From Lichenicoccus sp965213775 (GTDB lineage: Bacteria > Pseudomonadota > Alphaproteobacteria > Acetobacterales > Acetobacteraceae): a stretch of 64,000 nucleotides of DNA. Each line of letters begins with the position of its first letter. Within the stretch, counting starts at the first letter, position 1. The stretch is from positions 1 through 64,000 of the forward strand of contig CBDCAC010000001.1 in assembly GCA_965213775.1 (NCBI GenBank), written 5' to 3'. The translations under genes and the position numbers were made by a program. Positions 24,192 to 31,508 of the stretch are shown piece by piece. A model generated the notes under the pieces. The model was not told the origin of the DNA and made no database searches. It saw only the letters and a program-made list of their open reading frames with translations.

Positions 24192-25439
24192 TCAGCGATC
24201 CTGGGCCAGCCGGACACCGGCCACCTGCCAGCGCGCGCCGGGCGGGAAGAAGTTGCGGTAGCTCGCCCTGGCATGGCCGGGCGGGGTCGCGTGCGAGCTG
24301 CCGCGCAGGACCATCTGGTTGATCATGAACTTGCCGTTGTACTCGCCGATGGCGCCGCCGGCCGCCCTGAAGCGCGGATAGGGCAGGTAGGCGCTGTTGG
24401 TCCATTGCCAGGCATGGCCGAAGAACTCCGCCAGGCCCGCCGGCGAGGCGAGCTGGGCGGCTTCGAGCTCGGCCTCGGTCGGCAGCCGCGCCTCCGCCCA
24501 GCGGGCGAACGCGTCCGCCTCGTACCAGCTCACGTGGGTCACCGCCTCGTCGGCCGCGAGACGCCGGCAGCCGCCCAGGGTGACCTGCAGCCAGCCCGCC
24601 GCGTCGGGGCGCCAGTGCAGCGGCGACTCCCAGCCTTCGCGGCAGCGCTCGGCCCAGCCGTCGGCCATCCAGAGCTCGGGGCGGCGGTAGCCACCGTCGG
24701 CGATGAAGTCGAGCCACTCGGCGTTGCGCACCAGCCGGTCGGCCAGCGCGTGCGGCTGCAGGAGCTGCTGGTGGCGCGGGAACTCGTTGTCGAAGCCGAA
24801 GCCCTCGCCGTCATGGCCGATCCGCGCGACGCCGCCCTCACGCTCGACGAAGCGGGTGGGGCCGGGGGCGGCGGCGGGCATGCGCCAGCCCGGCCGCACC
24901 GCGAGCGGGCTCGCCGGCGGCAGCCGCCAGCAGAGCGGGTTCTGCGCCAGCGCGTGCAGCGCGTCGGTCAGCAGCAGCTCCTGGTGCTGCTGCTCGTGAT
25001 GCAGGCCCAGCGTGACCAGCTCGTGCAGCGCGGGGCCGGCCGGCTCGGCGAGCAGCCGGGCCAGCGCCGCGTCGACATGCGCCCGGTAGCGGGTGACATG
25101 GGCGCAGTCTGGGCGGGTCAGCAGGCCGCGCATCGGCCGCGGATGGCGTGGGCCGACCGCCTCGTAGTAGGAGTTGAACAGGAACGAGAACGCCTCGTCG
25201 AAGCGGGCGTAGCCGGGCAGATGCGGCTGCAGCACGAACTGCTCGAAGAACCAGCCGGTGTGCGCCCGGTGCCACTTGGTCGGGCTCGCGTCGGGCATCG
25301 ACTGGACGCACTGGTCCTCGTCGGAGAGTGCGGCGGCGAGATGCTCGGTATATCCCCGCACCGCCTCGCAGGCCCGGGCCAGTTCCGACGAAACGGGCGA
25401 TGCCGGAGGGGACGAGATCCGGGTGCGTGACTGAGACAT
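24192..25439 (-). CDS. egtB: Ergothioneine biosynthesis protein EgtB (hercynine sulfoxide synthase)
   Basis: A 415-residue non-heme iron enzyme that joins hercynine with cysteine or gamma-glutamylcysteine using oxygen. The N-terminal DinB-like four-helix part has KWHRAHTGWFFEQFVL (about residue 55) and the metal-binding GLHHEQQHQELLLTD, giving the HxxxEx-H iron ligands. The C-terminal part is the formylglycine-generating-enzyme-like sulfatase fold, with HVSWYEADAFARWA, RLPTEAELEAA and a late MVLRGSSHATP. It lies 22 bases after the DNA ligase stop and 21 bases before egtD, which supports a shared transcript. Confidence 0.95.
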   Translation of the reverse strand: MSQSRTRISSPPASPVSSELARACEAVRGYTEHLAAALSDEDQCVQSMPDASPTKWHRAHTGWFFEQFVLQPHLPGYARFDEAFSFLFNSYYEAVGPRHPRPMRGLLTRPDCAHVTRYRAHVDAALARLLAEPAGPALHELVTLGLHHEQQHQELLLTDALHALAQNPLCWRLPPASPLAVRPGWRMPAAAPGPTRFVEREGGVARIGHDGEGFGFDNEFPRHQQLLQPHALADRLVRNAEWLDFIADGGYRRPELWMADGWAERCREGWESPLHWRPDAAGWLQVTLGGCRRLAADEAVTHVSWYEADAFARWAEARLPTEAELEAAQLASPAGLAEFFGHAWQWTNSAYLPYPRFRAAGGAIGEYNGKFMINQMVLRGSSHATPPGHARASYRNFFPPGARWQVAGVRLAQDR

Positions 25440-25461
25440 GCGGCACTCGTGCTTTCGTCGT

Positions 25462-27102
25462 TCAACGAGGTGGGGCCTCGGCGGTTGCCTCGCCGGCGCC
25501 GGACTCGTCGAGCAGACGCATCAGGCTGTCCAGCCGGTCCGCCTCCGCCGGCGGCTTGTCGGTGCGCAGGCGTGCCACGCGCGGGAAGCGCAGCGCCACC
25601 CCGGACTTGTGCCGGCTCGAGCGCTGCGCCGCATCGAAGGCGATCTCCAGCACGATGCCGAGCTCGCGCCCGTGCGCCACCTCGCGCACCGGGCCGAAGC
25701 GGGCGGTGGTGTGGTTGCGTATCCAGCGGTCCAGCATGCCCAGCTCGGCGTCGGTGAAGCCCGAGTAGGCCTTGCCGACCGGAACCAGCTCCGGGGCGCC
25801 GTCGTCGCCCTCGCGCCACAGGCCGAAGGTGTAGTCGGAGTAGAACGAGGAGCGCTTGCCGTGGCCGCGCTGGGCGTACATCAGCACGGCGTCGATGCTC
25901 AGCGGGTCGCGCTTCCACTTCCACCACAGTCCCTTGGGACGCCCGGGCAGGTAGGGGCTGTCGCGGCGCTTGAGCATCAGCCCCTCGATCGAGGCGGCGC
26001 GGGCGCCGTCGCGCAGCGCGCCGAGGGCCGCGAGGTCGGTGGCGGCGACGATCTCCGACAGGTCCATGCGCGCCGGACGGGTGCGGGCGAACCAGTCCTC
26101 CAGCCGCAGCCGGCGCTGCTCGAAGCCCAGCGGGCGCAGGTCGTCGGCGCCCTCGAACAGCATGTCGTAGAGCCGCACGCCGACCGGGAACTGCGCCATC
26201 ATGCGCGGGCTCGGCGCCTTGCGGTTGAGCCGCTGCTGCAGGTCGGCGAACGGCGCCACCACGCCGTGGCGCAGCACCAGCAGCTCGCCGTCGAGCACCG
26301 CGTCGAACCCCATCGCATCCACGATCTCGGGGAAGGCCGACGAGATGTCGTCGGCACCGCGCGAGTAGAGCCGCCTGCCGCCCGGGGTGGAGACCAGCTG
26401 CACCCGTATGCCGTCCCATTTCCACTCGGCGGCGAAGGCCGCGAACTCCAGCGCCGCGCGGTCGGCGGCCTCCAGCGGGTGGGCCAGCATCGGTGGGCGG
26501 AACACCGGCGCGCCCTTCGGATCGGGCCGCGCGCCGCGTCCCTCGATCCAGGCGAACAGCTCAGTGTAGGGCGGTGTCAGGCCGTGCCAGACCTCCTCGA
26601 TGTCGTCGGCGGCGATGCTGCCGCCGCTGAGCTCGGCGAGCGCGATCTTGGCCAGCCGCACCGAGGCGCCGACGCGCAAGCCGCCGGTGATCAGCTTGAG
26701 GATGGCCAGCCGCACCGCGCTCGGCGAGGCGTCGAGCCAGCCCGCGACCAGCGCCGGCAGCTCCGCCTTCGGGGTGCCGGCGAGCGCGTGCACCACCTCC
26801 ATCAGCAGCGGCGCGGGGCTGTTGACGCGGCGCTCCGGCCACATCAGCGCCACCGTCTCGGCGAGGTCGCCGACATAGTCGTACGACCAGGCGAACAGCA
26901 CCGGGTCGGTGCGGCTTTCGGCGAGGCCGCGGATCAGCGCGGGCTTGGCGGCGTCGAAGGCGAGCTCGCCGGTCAGGGCGGCGAGGCCGATGCCGCGGTC
27001 CGGATCCGGCTCGGTCTCGAAGAAGCGGCGAAGCAGCGCGATCTTGGCGAGCCGGCCGGGGGTGAGGGTCAGGCGCTCGAGCAGCTCGGCGAAGGCGATC
27101 AT
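25462..27102 (-). CDS. Ligase-associated (cisplatin damage response type) ATP-dependent DNA ligase
   Basis: A 546-residue ATP-dependent DNA ligase. An N-terminal DNA-binding domain (about 1-200) is followed by the nucleotidyltransferase motif I EWKWDGIR, where Lys is the adenylated residue (about 229-236). Motifs YSRGADDIS, DGELLVLRHG, EGLMLKRRDSPY and WWKWKRDP follow, then an OB-fold domain. It matches the bacterial ligase family found with a metallo-beta-lactamase exonuclease, a DEXH helicase and PdeM. ATG 27102 overlaps the exonuclease stop by four bases (ATGA), indicating coupling. The helicase and PdeM genes lie 26 kb away at 53019 and 55616. Confidence 0.93.
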   Translation of the reverse strand: MIAFAELLERLTLTPGRLAKIALLRRFFETEPDPDRGIGLAALTGELAFDAAKPALIRGLAESRTDPVLFAWSYDYVGDLAETVALMWPERRVNSPAPLLMEVVHALAGTPKAELPALVAGWLDASPSAVRLAILKLITGGLRVGASVRLAKIALAELSGGSIAADDIEEVWHGLTPPYTELFAWIEGRGARPDPKGAPVFRPPMLAHPLEAADRAALEFAAFAAEWKWDGIRVQLVSTPGGRRLYSRGADDISSAFPEIVDAMGFDAVLDGELLVLRHGVVAPFADLQQRLNRKAPSPRMMAQFPVGVRLYDMLFEGADDLRPLGFEQRRLRLEDWFARTRPARMDLSEIVAATDLAALGALRDGARAASIEGLMLKRRDSPYLPGRPKGLWWKWKRDPLSIDAVLMYAQRGHGKRSSFYSDYTFGLWREGDDGAPELVPVGKAYSGFTDAELGMLDRWIRNHTTARFGPVREVAHGRELGIVLEIAFDAAQRSSRHKSGVALRFPRVARLRTDKPPAEADRLDSLMRLLDESGAGEATAEAPPR

Positions 27103-28193
27103 GGCGACGGCCCCGCGCCGGCAGCGGCGCCCGCATCCGCGCCGGCAGCGGCGCCCGCCTCGGCGATCACGGTCTCGCCGGCATCGTCCTCGTCGCCGTA
27201 GCCGACCAGGCGCAGCGCGCGGCCGCGCCGTCCCTGCTTGCCGGCCTCGTGGATCAGCGCCTCCTCGCGCCCGTGCGTCACCCAGATCTCCGGCGCGTCC
27301 ACCTCGGCGAGCGTGCGGCCGAGCTCGTCCCAGTCGGCGTGATCTGAGATCACCAGCGGCAGCTCGACGCCGCGCGCCTTGGCGCGCTGCCGCACCCGCA
27401 TCCAGCCCGAGGCGAGGCAAATGACCGGGTCGGACAGCCGGCGCGCCCAGCGGTCGGCGATCGCCGCGGGCGGCGCCAGCACGATCGCCCCGGTCAGCTC
27501 CGCCTTCGCCACCACGGTCGCGGGGCGCAGCGCGCCGAGCGGGATGCCCATGCGCGCATACGCCTCGCACAGCGGGATCAGCGCGCCGTGCAGGTGGATC
27601 GGCCGATCCCAGCCGGCCTGCCGCAGCAGCGCGATCAGGCGCTGGCACTTGCCGAGCGCGTAGCAGCCGATCACGTGGGTGCGCTCGGGGAACAGCGCCA
27701 CGCTGTCCAGCAGCCGGGCCACCTCGCCGGCCGGCGGCGGATGGCGGAACACCGGCAGCCCGAAGGTCGCCTCGGTGACGAAGACGTCGCACGGGATCGG
27801 CTCGAAGGGTAGGCAGGTCGGGTCGGCGACGCGCTTGTAGTCCCCCGATACCACGGCGCGGCTGCCCCGCCACTGCATCGCCACCTGGGCGCTGCCGAGC
27901 ACGTGCCCGGCCGGCTGCAGCCAGACCTGGACCCCGTCCAGGGTGATCGTCTCGCCGTAGCGCAGCGCCTGCCGCTGCGCACCCGAGCGCCCCTCGCCCA
28001 TGCGCACGTCCATCAGCGCCATGGTCTCCGGGCTGGCCAGCACCGCGCCGTGACCGGGGCGGGCATGGTCGGCATGGGCGTGGGTGATGATGGCGCGCGC
28101 GACCGGGCCGGGCGGATCGATGTAGAAGCCGCCCGGCTCGCAGTACAGCCCGTCCGGCAGCACCTTGAGCCAGCTCTCGGGATGCGGCGGCAT
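27099..28193 (-). CDS. Ligase-associated DNA damage response exonuclease (metallo-beta-lactamase fold)
   Basis: A 364-residue protein related to CPSF73/SNM1-type nucleases. The metal-binding motif ITHAHADHARPG (HxHxDH, about residues 38-49) is near the N-terminus, later followed by GHVLGSAQV and VSGDYKR. The C-terminal half has ISDHADWDEL and VTHGREEALI, typical of the beta-CASP-like variant associated with bacterial ligases. The final 20 or so residues are an Ala/Gly-rich low-complexity tail. It is translationally coupled to the ligase gene. The likely role is end processing of DNA breaks before ligation. Confidence 0.92.
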   Translation of the reverse strand: MPPHPESWLKVLPDGLYCEPGGFYIDPPGPVARAIITHAHADHARPGHGAVLASPETMALMDVRMGEGRSGAQRQALRYGETITLDGVQVWLQPAGHVLGSAQVAMQWRGSRAVVSGDYKRVADPTCLPFEPIPCDVFVTEATFGLPVFRHPPPAGEVARLLDSVALFPERTHVIGCYALGKCQRLIALLRQAGWDRPIHLHGALIPLCEAYARMGIPLGALRPATVVAKAELTGAIVLAPPAAIADRWARRLSDPVICLASGWMRVRQRAKARGVELPLVISDHADWDELGRTLAEVDAPEIWVTHGREEALIHEAGKQGRRGRALRLVGYGDEDDAGETVIAEAGAAAGADAGAAAGAGPSP

Positions 28194-28245
28194 CAGCGCG
28201 TCGTACGCCGCGGCCGGACCCCGCGCACGCCTGGCCCCGCCGGAC

Positions 28246-29226
28246 CTAGCGCGGGCTCGATCCCAGGGCGCCGGCGGCGGGCTGCCGCGCCGGCCGCGCC
28301 AGCTGCCAGGCGCGTCGCAGGCCGGCGCGCTGCTGGGCGAGCCAGCCGCCGCTCGCCATCGCCTCCTCGGCCGAGGCGTCGCCGGTCTCGACCACGTCGC
28401 GTCGGAAGCTGGCGGTGCCGAACATCATGTCCCACCAGGGGAACACGGCGCCGAAATTGCCCGAGCGACGCCCCGCCGCGCGCAGCCCGTGATGGGCGCG
28501 GTGGAACTGCGGCGAGACCAGCAGCCGCTCGCCCAGCCAGCCGTAGGACAGGCTGGTGTTGGCGTGCGACAGGCTCTCGACCAGCCGCAGGAACAGCACC
28601 AGCAGCGGGAACTGCATCGGCGGCACCCCGATCAGCAGCCCGACCGCGATGAACCAGACGTAGCTGATCACGTCGTCCAGCACGTGGTTGCGGTCATCGG
28701 ACCAGAACGTCATCTGGCGCTGCGCGTGATGCACCGCGTGCAGCCCGTACCACCAGCCGAAGCGGTGCGACAGCCGGTGCCGCCAGTAGTCGGTGAAGTC
28801 CAGCACCGCCGCATAGAGGAAGAAGCTCAGCACCGGCAGCGCCAGCAGCCCCGGCAGCAGCGTCTCCAGCGTCGGCGGCACGTAGCCGCGGTCGGCGAGC
28901 GCGCCGTTGATCCAGGTCTGGATCTCGTAGAAGCCGAAGAAGCTGACCAGCGGGAACAGGCCCACGCGCGCGATCAACGTGTAGACGATGTCCATCGTCA
29001 CCGCACTGCCGGCGCCCGGCGTGCGGGGGAAGCGCTGCAACGGCCGCAGCCGCTGCATCGGCATGCAGATCGCGCAGTTGATCGCCACCTGCAGCACGCC
29101 GTAGACGGCGAACAGCACCCACATGAACGAGACGTCTTCCCACCGCATCCAGCCCAGGCGCCAGAGTGCGGGGACCAGGAAGGTCTCGTGGATCCAGCCG
29201 GCGAGCCAGGCGAACGGGTCGATCAT
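28246..29226 (-). CDS. Sterol desaturase/fatty acid hydroxylase family membrane protein
   Basis: A 326-residue integral membrane di-iron oxygenase. Three histidine clusters are visible: HRLSHR, HAVHHAQRQ and a later HRAHHG, with several hydrophobic segments before and between them. Members hydroxylate or desaturate lipids (fatty acids, sterols, hopanoid-type or carotenoid substrates); the substrate here is unknown. It lies 52 bases upstream of the exonuclease gene on the same strand and could be the first gene of that cluster, but with its own promoter in the 200-base gap to 29432. ATG 29226 is the natural start. Confidence 0.88.
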   Translation of the reverse strand: MIDPFAWLAGWIHETFLVPALWRLGWMRWEDVSFMWVLFAVYGVLQVAINCAICMPMQRLRPLQRFPRTPGAGSAVTMDIVYTLIARVGLFPLVSFFGFYEIQTWINGALADRGYVPPTLETLLPGLLALPVLSFFLYAAVLDFTDYWRHRLSHRFGWWYGLHAVHHAQRQMTFWSDDRNHVLDDVISYVWFIAVGLLIGVPPMQFPLLVLFLRLVESLSHANTSLSYGWLGERLLVSPQFHRAHHGLRAAGRRSGNFGAVFPWWDMMFGTASFRRDVVETGDASAEEAMASGGWLAQQRAGLRRAWQLARPARQPAAGALGSSPR

Positions 29227-29315
29227 GCGGCCCTCCTAGCACGATCGCGTGCGCGTTGCAGCGGTGACGAGATGGCACTTGACGCGAAATGCATTCCGGA
29301 ATGCAACCTTGCCAC

Positions 29316-29420
29316 GTGCATGCCGGGGGACCCGGTTCGTCGTGCATGCCGGGGGACCCGGTTCGTCGTGCGTGCCGGGGGACCCGGCTCGTCGTGCACG
29401 CCGGGGGGACCCGGTTCACC
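29316..29420. repeat. 26-bp tandem repeat, four units, each with a CCGGG-GGA-CCCGG hairpin
   Basis: Units begin at 29316, 29342, 29368 and 29394; the last is one base longer. The first two are identical and the others differ at a few positions. Each can form a short GC-rich stem-loop. The array ends three bases before the ribosome binding site (GGAGG at 29424-29428) of the response regulator gene, in its leader region. The 26-bp period would break any reading frame, so the repeat is more likely non-coding. Confidence 0.88.
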
Positions 29421-29432
29421 GTCGGAGGCATC

Positions 29433-29795
29433 TTGGTCGCACCGCGCCTGCTGCTCGTCGAGGACGAGTTCCTGATCCGCCTGACCCTGTCCGAGACGCT
29501 GATCGACGACGGCTTCGAGGTGGTGGAGGCCGAGGATGGCGGCGCCGCCCTGGCACTGCTGGCGCGGCAGGACGGGATCGCGCTGATGCTCACCGACATC
29601 CAGCTTCCGGGCGGGCTGGACGGCCATGCGCTGGCCGAGAGGGTGCGCAGCACGCGTCCCGGCCTGCCGGTGATCTTCATGAGCGGACGACCCCCCGAGG
29701 CGCCGCCGTCGAGCCGGCTCGACACCTATGTCAGCAAGCCCTACTCGCCCGCCGCGGTGTCGGCGACCGTGCGCCGCATCCTCGCCGGTGGCTAG
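29433..29795 (+). CDS. Single-domain response regulator (CheY-like)
   Basis: About 120 residues forming one receiver domain. It has LLLVEDEFLIRLTLSETL at the N-terminus, the phospho-acceptor Asp in MLTDIQLPGGLDG, the conserved Ser in FMSGRP and Lys in YVSKPYSP. No output domain follows. TTG 29433 is chosen because GGAGG precedes it by four bases and the receiver begins immediately; earlier ATG codons (29289, 29301) would translate the tandem repeat. The partner kinase is not in view. The next gene begins 18 bases later on the same strand and may be cotranscribed. Confidence 0.83.
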   Translation: MVAPRLLLVEDEFLIRLTLSETLIDDGFEVVEAEDGGAALALLARQDGIALMLTDIQLPGGLDGHALAERVRSTRPGLPVIFMSGRPPEAPPSSRLDTYVSKPYSPAAVSATVRRILAGG

Positions 29796-29813
29796 CCAGC
29801 ATGGCTGAGCGGG

Positions 29814-31508
29814 GTGGCTAGGGACGCGGCGGCGACCGACCGGCCGCGCGCCGCGTCGCCGGCCGAGGCCGCGCATCGCCGGGCCGTCCTGCGCTCGGCG
29901 CTCGACGCGCTGCATGGCGGTCGCCACGCCGAGGCGCGGGCGCTGAGCCGGCCGTTCGCCAGCGGCGACGACGTCGAGGCGCGGCTGCTGCACGGCCTGG
30001 CGCTGGGCGGGCTCGGCGAGGCGGCGGCGGCGGCGGCGATGCTGTGCCGGATCGCCCGCGAGCAGCCGCGGGCGCTGCATCCGTGCCAGGACCTGGCCGG
30101 CCTGCTCGCCGGCCAGCAGCGCGCCGGCGACGCGGACGCGGTGTATGCCGCCGCACTTCGCCTGACGCCGGACGACCCGCGCCTGCTGCTGGCCTACGGC
30201 GAATACCTCTGCAACTGGTGGCGGCCCGAGGAGGCGGAGGCGGTGCTGCGGCGGGCGTTGCGCGCGCAGCCGGGGGATCTCGCGACGATGAACCAGCTCG
30301 GCATCGTGCTGGCGGCACTCGGGCGCATGGACGAGGCGCTGGCGCTGTTCCGCGACGTGGTGGCGACCAATCCCGCCAACCACGCCGCCTGGGCCAACCT
30401 GGGCTGTGCCATGGCCAACGAGGGCGCCTTCGAGGAGGCGCTGTCGTACTACCACCGCGCGATCCGGCTGAAGCCGGACGAGCCGCAGATCCGGCTGAAC
30501 CACTCGATCTGCCTGCTCAAGGCGGGGCGCCTGACCCAGGGTTGGAGCGAGCATGAGTGGCGGCTGGCGCTGCCCGGCCATACCGAGCTGCCGCGCCGGC
30601 TGCTGCTCCCGACCCTGTCGCCGGGCACCGACCTCGCCGGCAGCACGGTGCTGGTGACCCAGGAGGAGGGCCTCGGCGACACGCTGATGTACCTGCGCTA
30701 CGTGCCGCTGCTGGCCGATCGGGGCGCCCGCGTGGTGCTGTGGGTGCCGCAATCGCTGCGGCGGCTGGCCGCCCGGGTCGAGCCGCGCGCCACGGTGCTG
30801 AGCGGCGACATTCCGAGCATCGACTTTACCTGGCACTGCCCGTTCATCAGCCTGCCGCGCGCCTTTGCCGGCATCGATCCGGCCGGAAGGCCGCCGCCCT
30901 ACCTGCGCGCCGATCCCGCGCGGGTGGCGGCGATGGCGTCGCTGCTGCCGCCGCGCGAGCGGCCGCGGGTCGGACTGGTGTGGGGCGGTGCGCCGCGCCA
31001 GGCCGATCCGGTGGCGCACGGCATCGACCGTCGCCGCAGCATCGGCCTGGCGGCGTTGGCACCTCTTGCCGGTTTGCGAGGCATCTGCTTCGTCAGCGTG
31101 CAGAAAGGCCCCTACGCCGACCAGCTCGCCGACGCGCCGCCGGGGCTGCGGCTGTTCGACCCGATGCCGCAGGTGCAGGACATGGACGACACCGCCGGCC
31201 TGCTGGCGAACCTGGACCTGGTGGTGACGGTGGACACCTCGATCGTGCATCTCGCCGGCGGCCTCGGCGTGCCGACGATCCTGCTCGACCGCTACGATAA
31301 CTGCTGGCGCTGGCTGCACGGCCGCAGCGACAGCCCGTGGTATCCGTCGGTGCGGATCATACGCCAAGAGCGGCCGGGCGACTGGACCGGGGTGGTGGAA
31401 CGGCTCGTCGCCCTGCTTCGGACCCGAGCGGAGGATCCGGAAACGACCTCGCCTTTCGGCAAGGCCGCTGTCTCCGACGGCCGACCTAGAAGTGCGCGGT
31501 CGCCGTGA
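29814..31508 (+). CDS. TPR-repeat protein with glycosyltransferase-like C-terminal domain
   Basis: A 564-residue protein. The N-terminal half (about 20-240) holds several tetratricopeptide repeats, for example AWANLGCAMANEGAFEEALSY. The C-terminal half (about 270-530) resembles the GT-B type domain of heptosyltransferase or O-GlcNAc-transferase-like proteins, with VTQEEGLGDTLMYLRYVPLL, VGLVWGG and VVTVDTSIVHLAGGLGVPT. Proteins of this build may glycosylate proteins or surface sugars. The start is GTG 29814; no ATG occurs until well inside the TPR region. Its 3' end overlaps the convergent TonB receptor gene by 23 bases. Confidence 0.82.
   Translation: MARDAAATDRPRAASPAEAAHRRAVLRSALDALHGGRHAEARALSRPFASGDDVEARLLHGLALGGLGEAAAAAAMLCRIAREQPRALHPCQDLAGLLAGQQRAGDADAVYAAALRLTPDDPRLLLAYGEYLCNWWRPEEAEAVLRRALRAQPGDLATMNQLGIVLAALGRMDEALALFRDVVATNPANHAAWANLGCAMANEGAFEEALSYYHRAIRLKPDEPQIRLNHSICLLKAGRLTQGWSEHEWRLALPGHTELPRRLLLPTLSPGTDLAGSTVLVTQEEGLGDTLMYLRYVPLLADRGARVVLWVPQSLRRLAARVEPRATVLSGDIPSIDFTWHCPFISLPRAFAGIDPAGRPPPYLRADPARVAAMASLLPPRERPRVGLVWGGAPRQADPVAHGIDRRRSIGLAALAPLAGLRGICFVSVQKGPYADQLADAPPGLRLFDPMPQVQDMDDTAGLLANLDLVVTVDTSIVHLAGGLGVPTILLDRYDNCWRWLHGRSDSPWYPSVRIIRQERPGDWTGVVERLVALLRTRAEDPETTSPFGKAAVSDGRPRSARSP

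Noticed and set aside
29316..29420. CRISPR array
   Set aside because: The units are directly adjacent without spacers, and no cas genes are present; this is a tandem repeat.
29249..29821. Plus-strand frame through the 26-bp repeats and the response regulator in another frame
   Set aside because: Translation is Arg/Gly-rich without motifs, while the neighbouring frame encodes a clear receiver domain.
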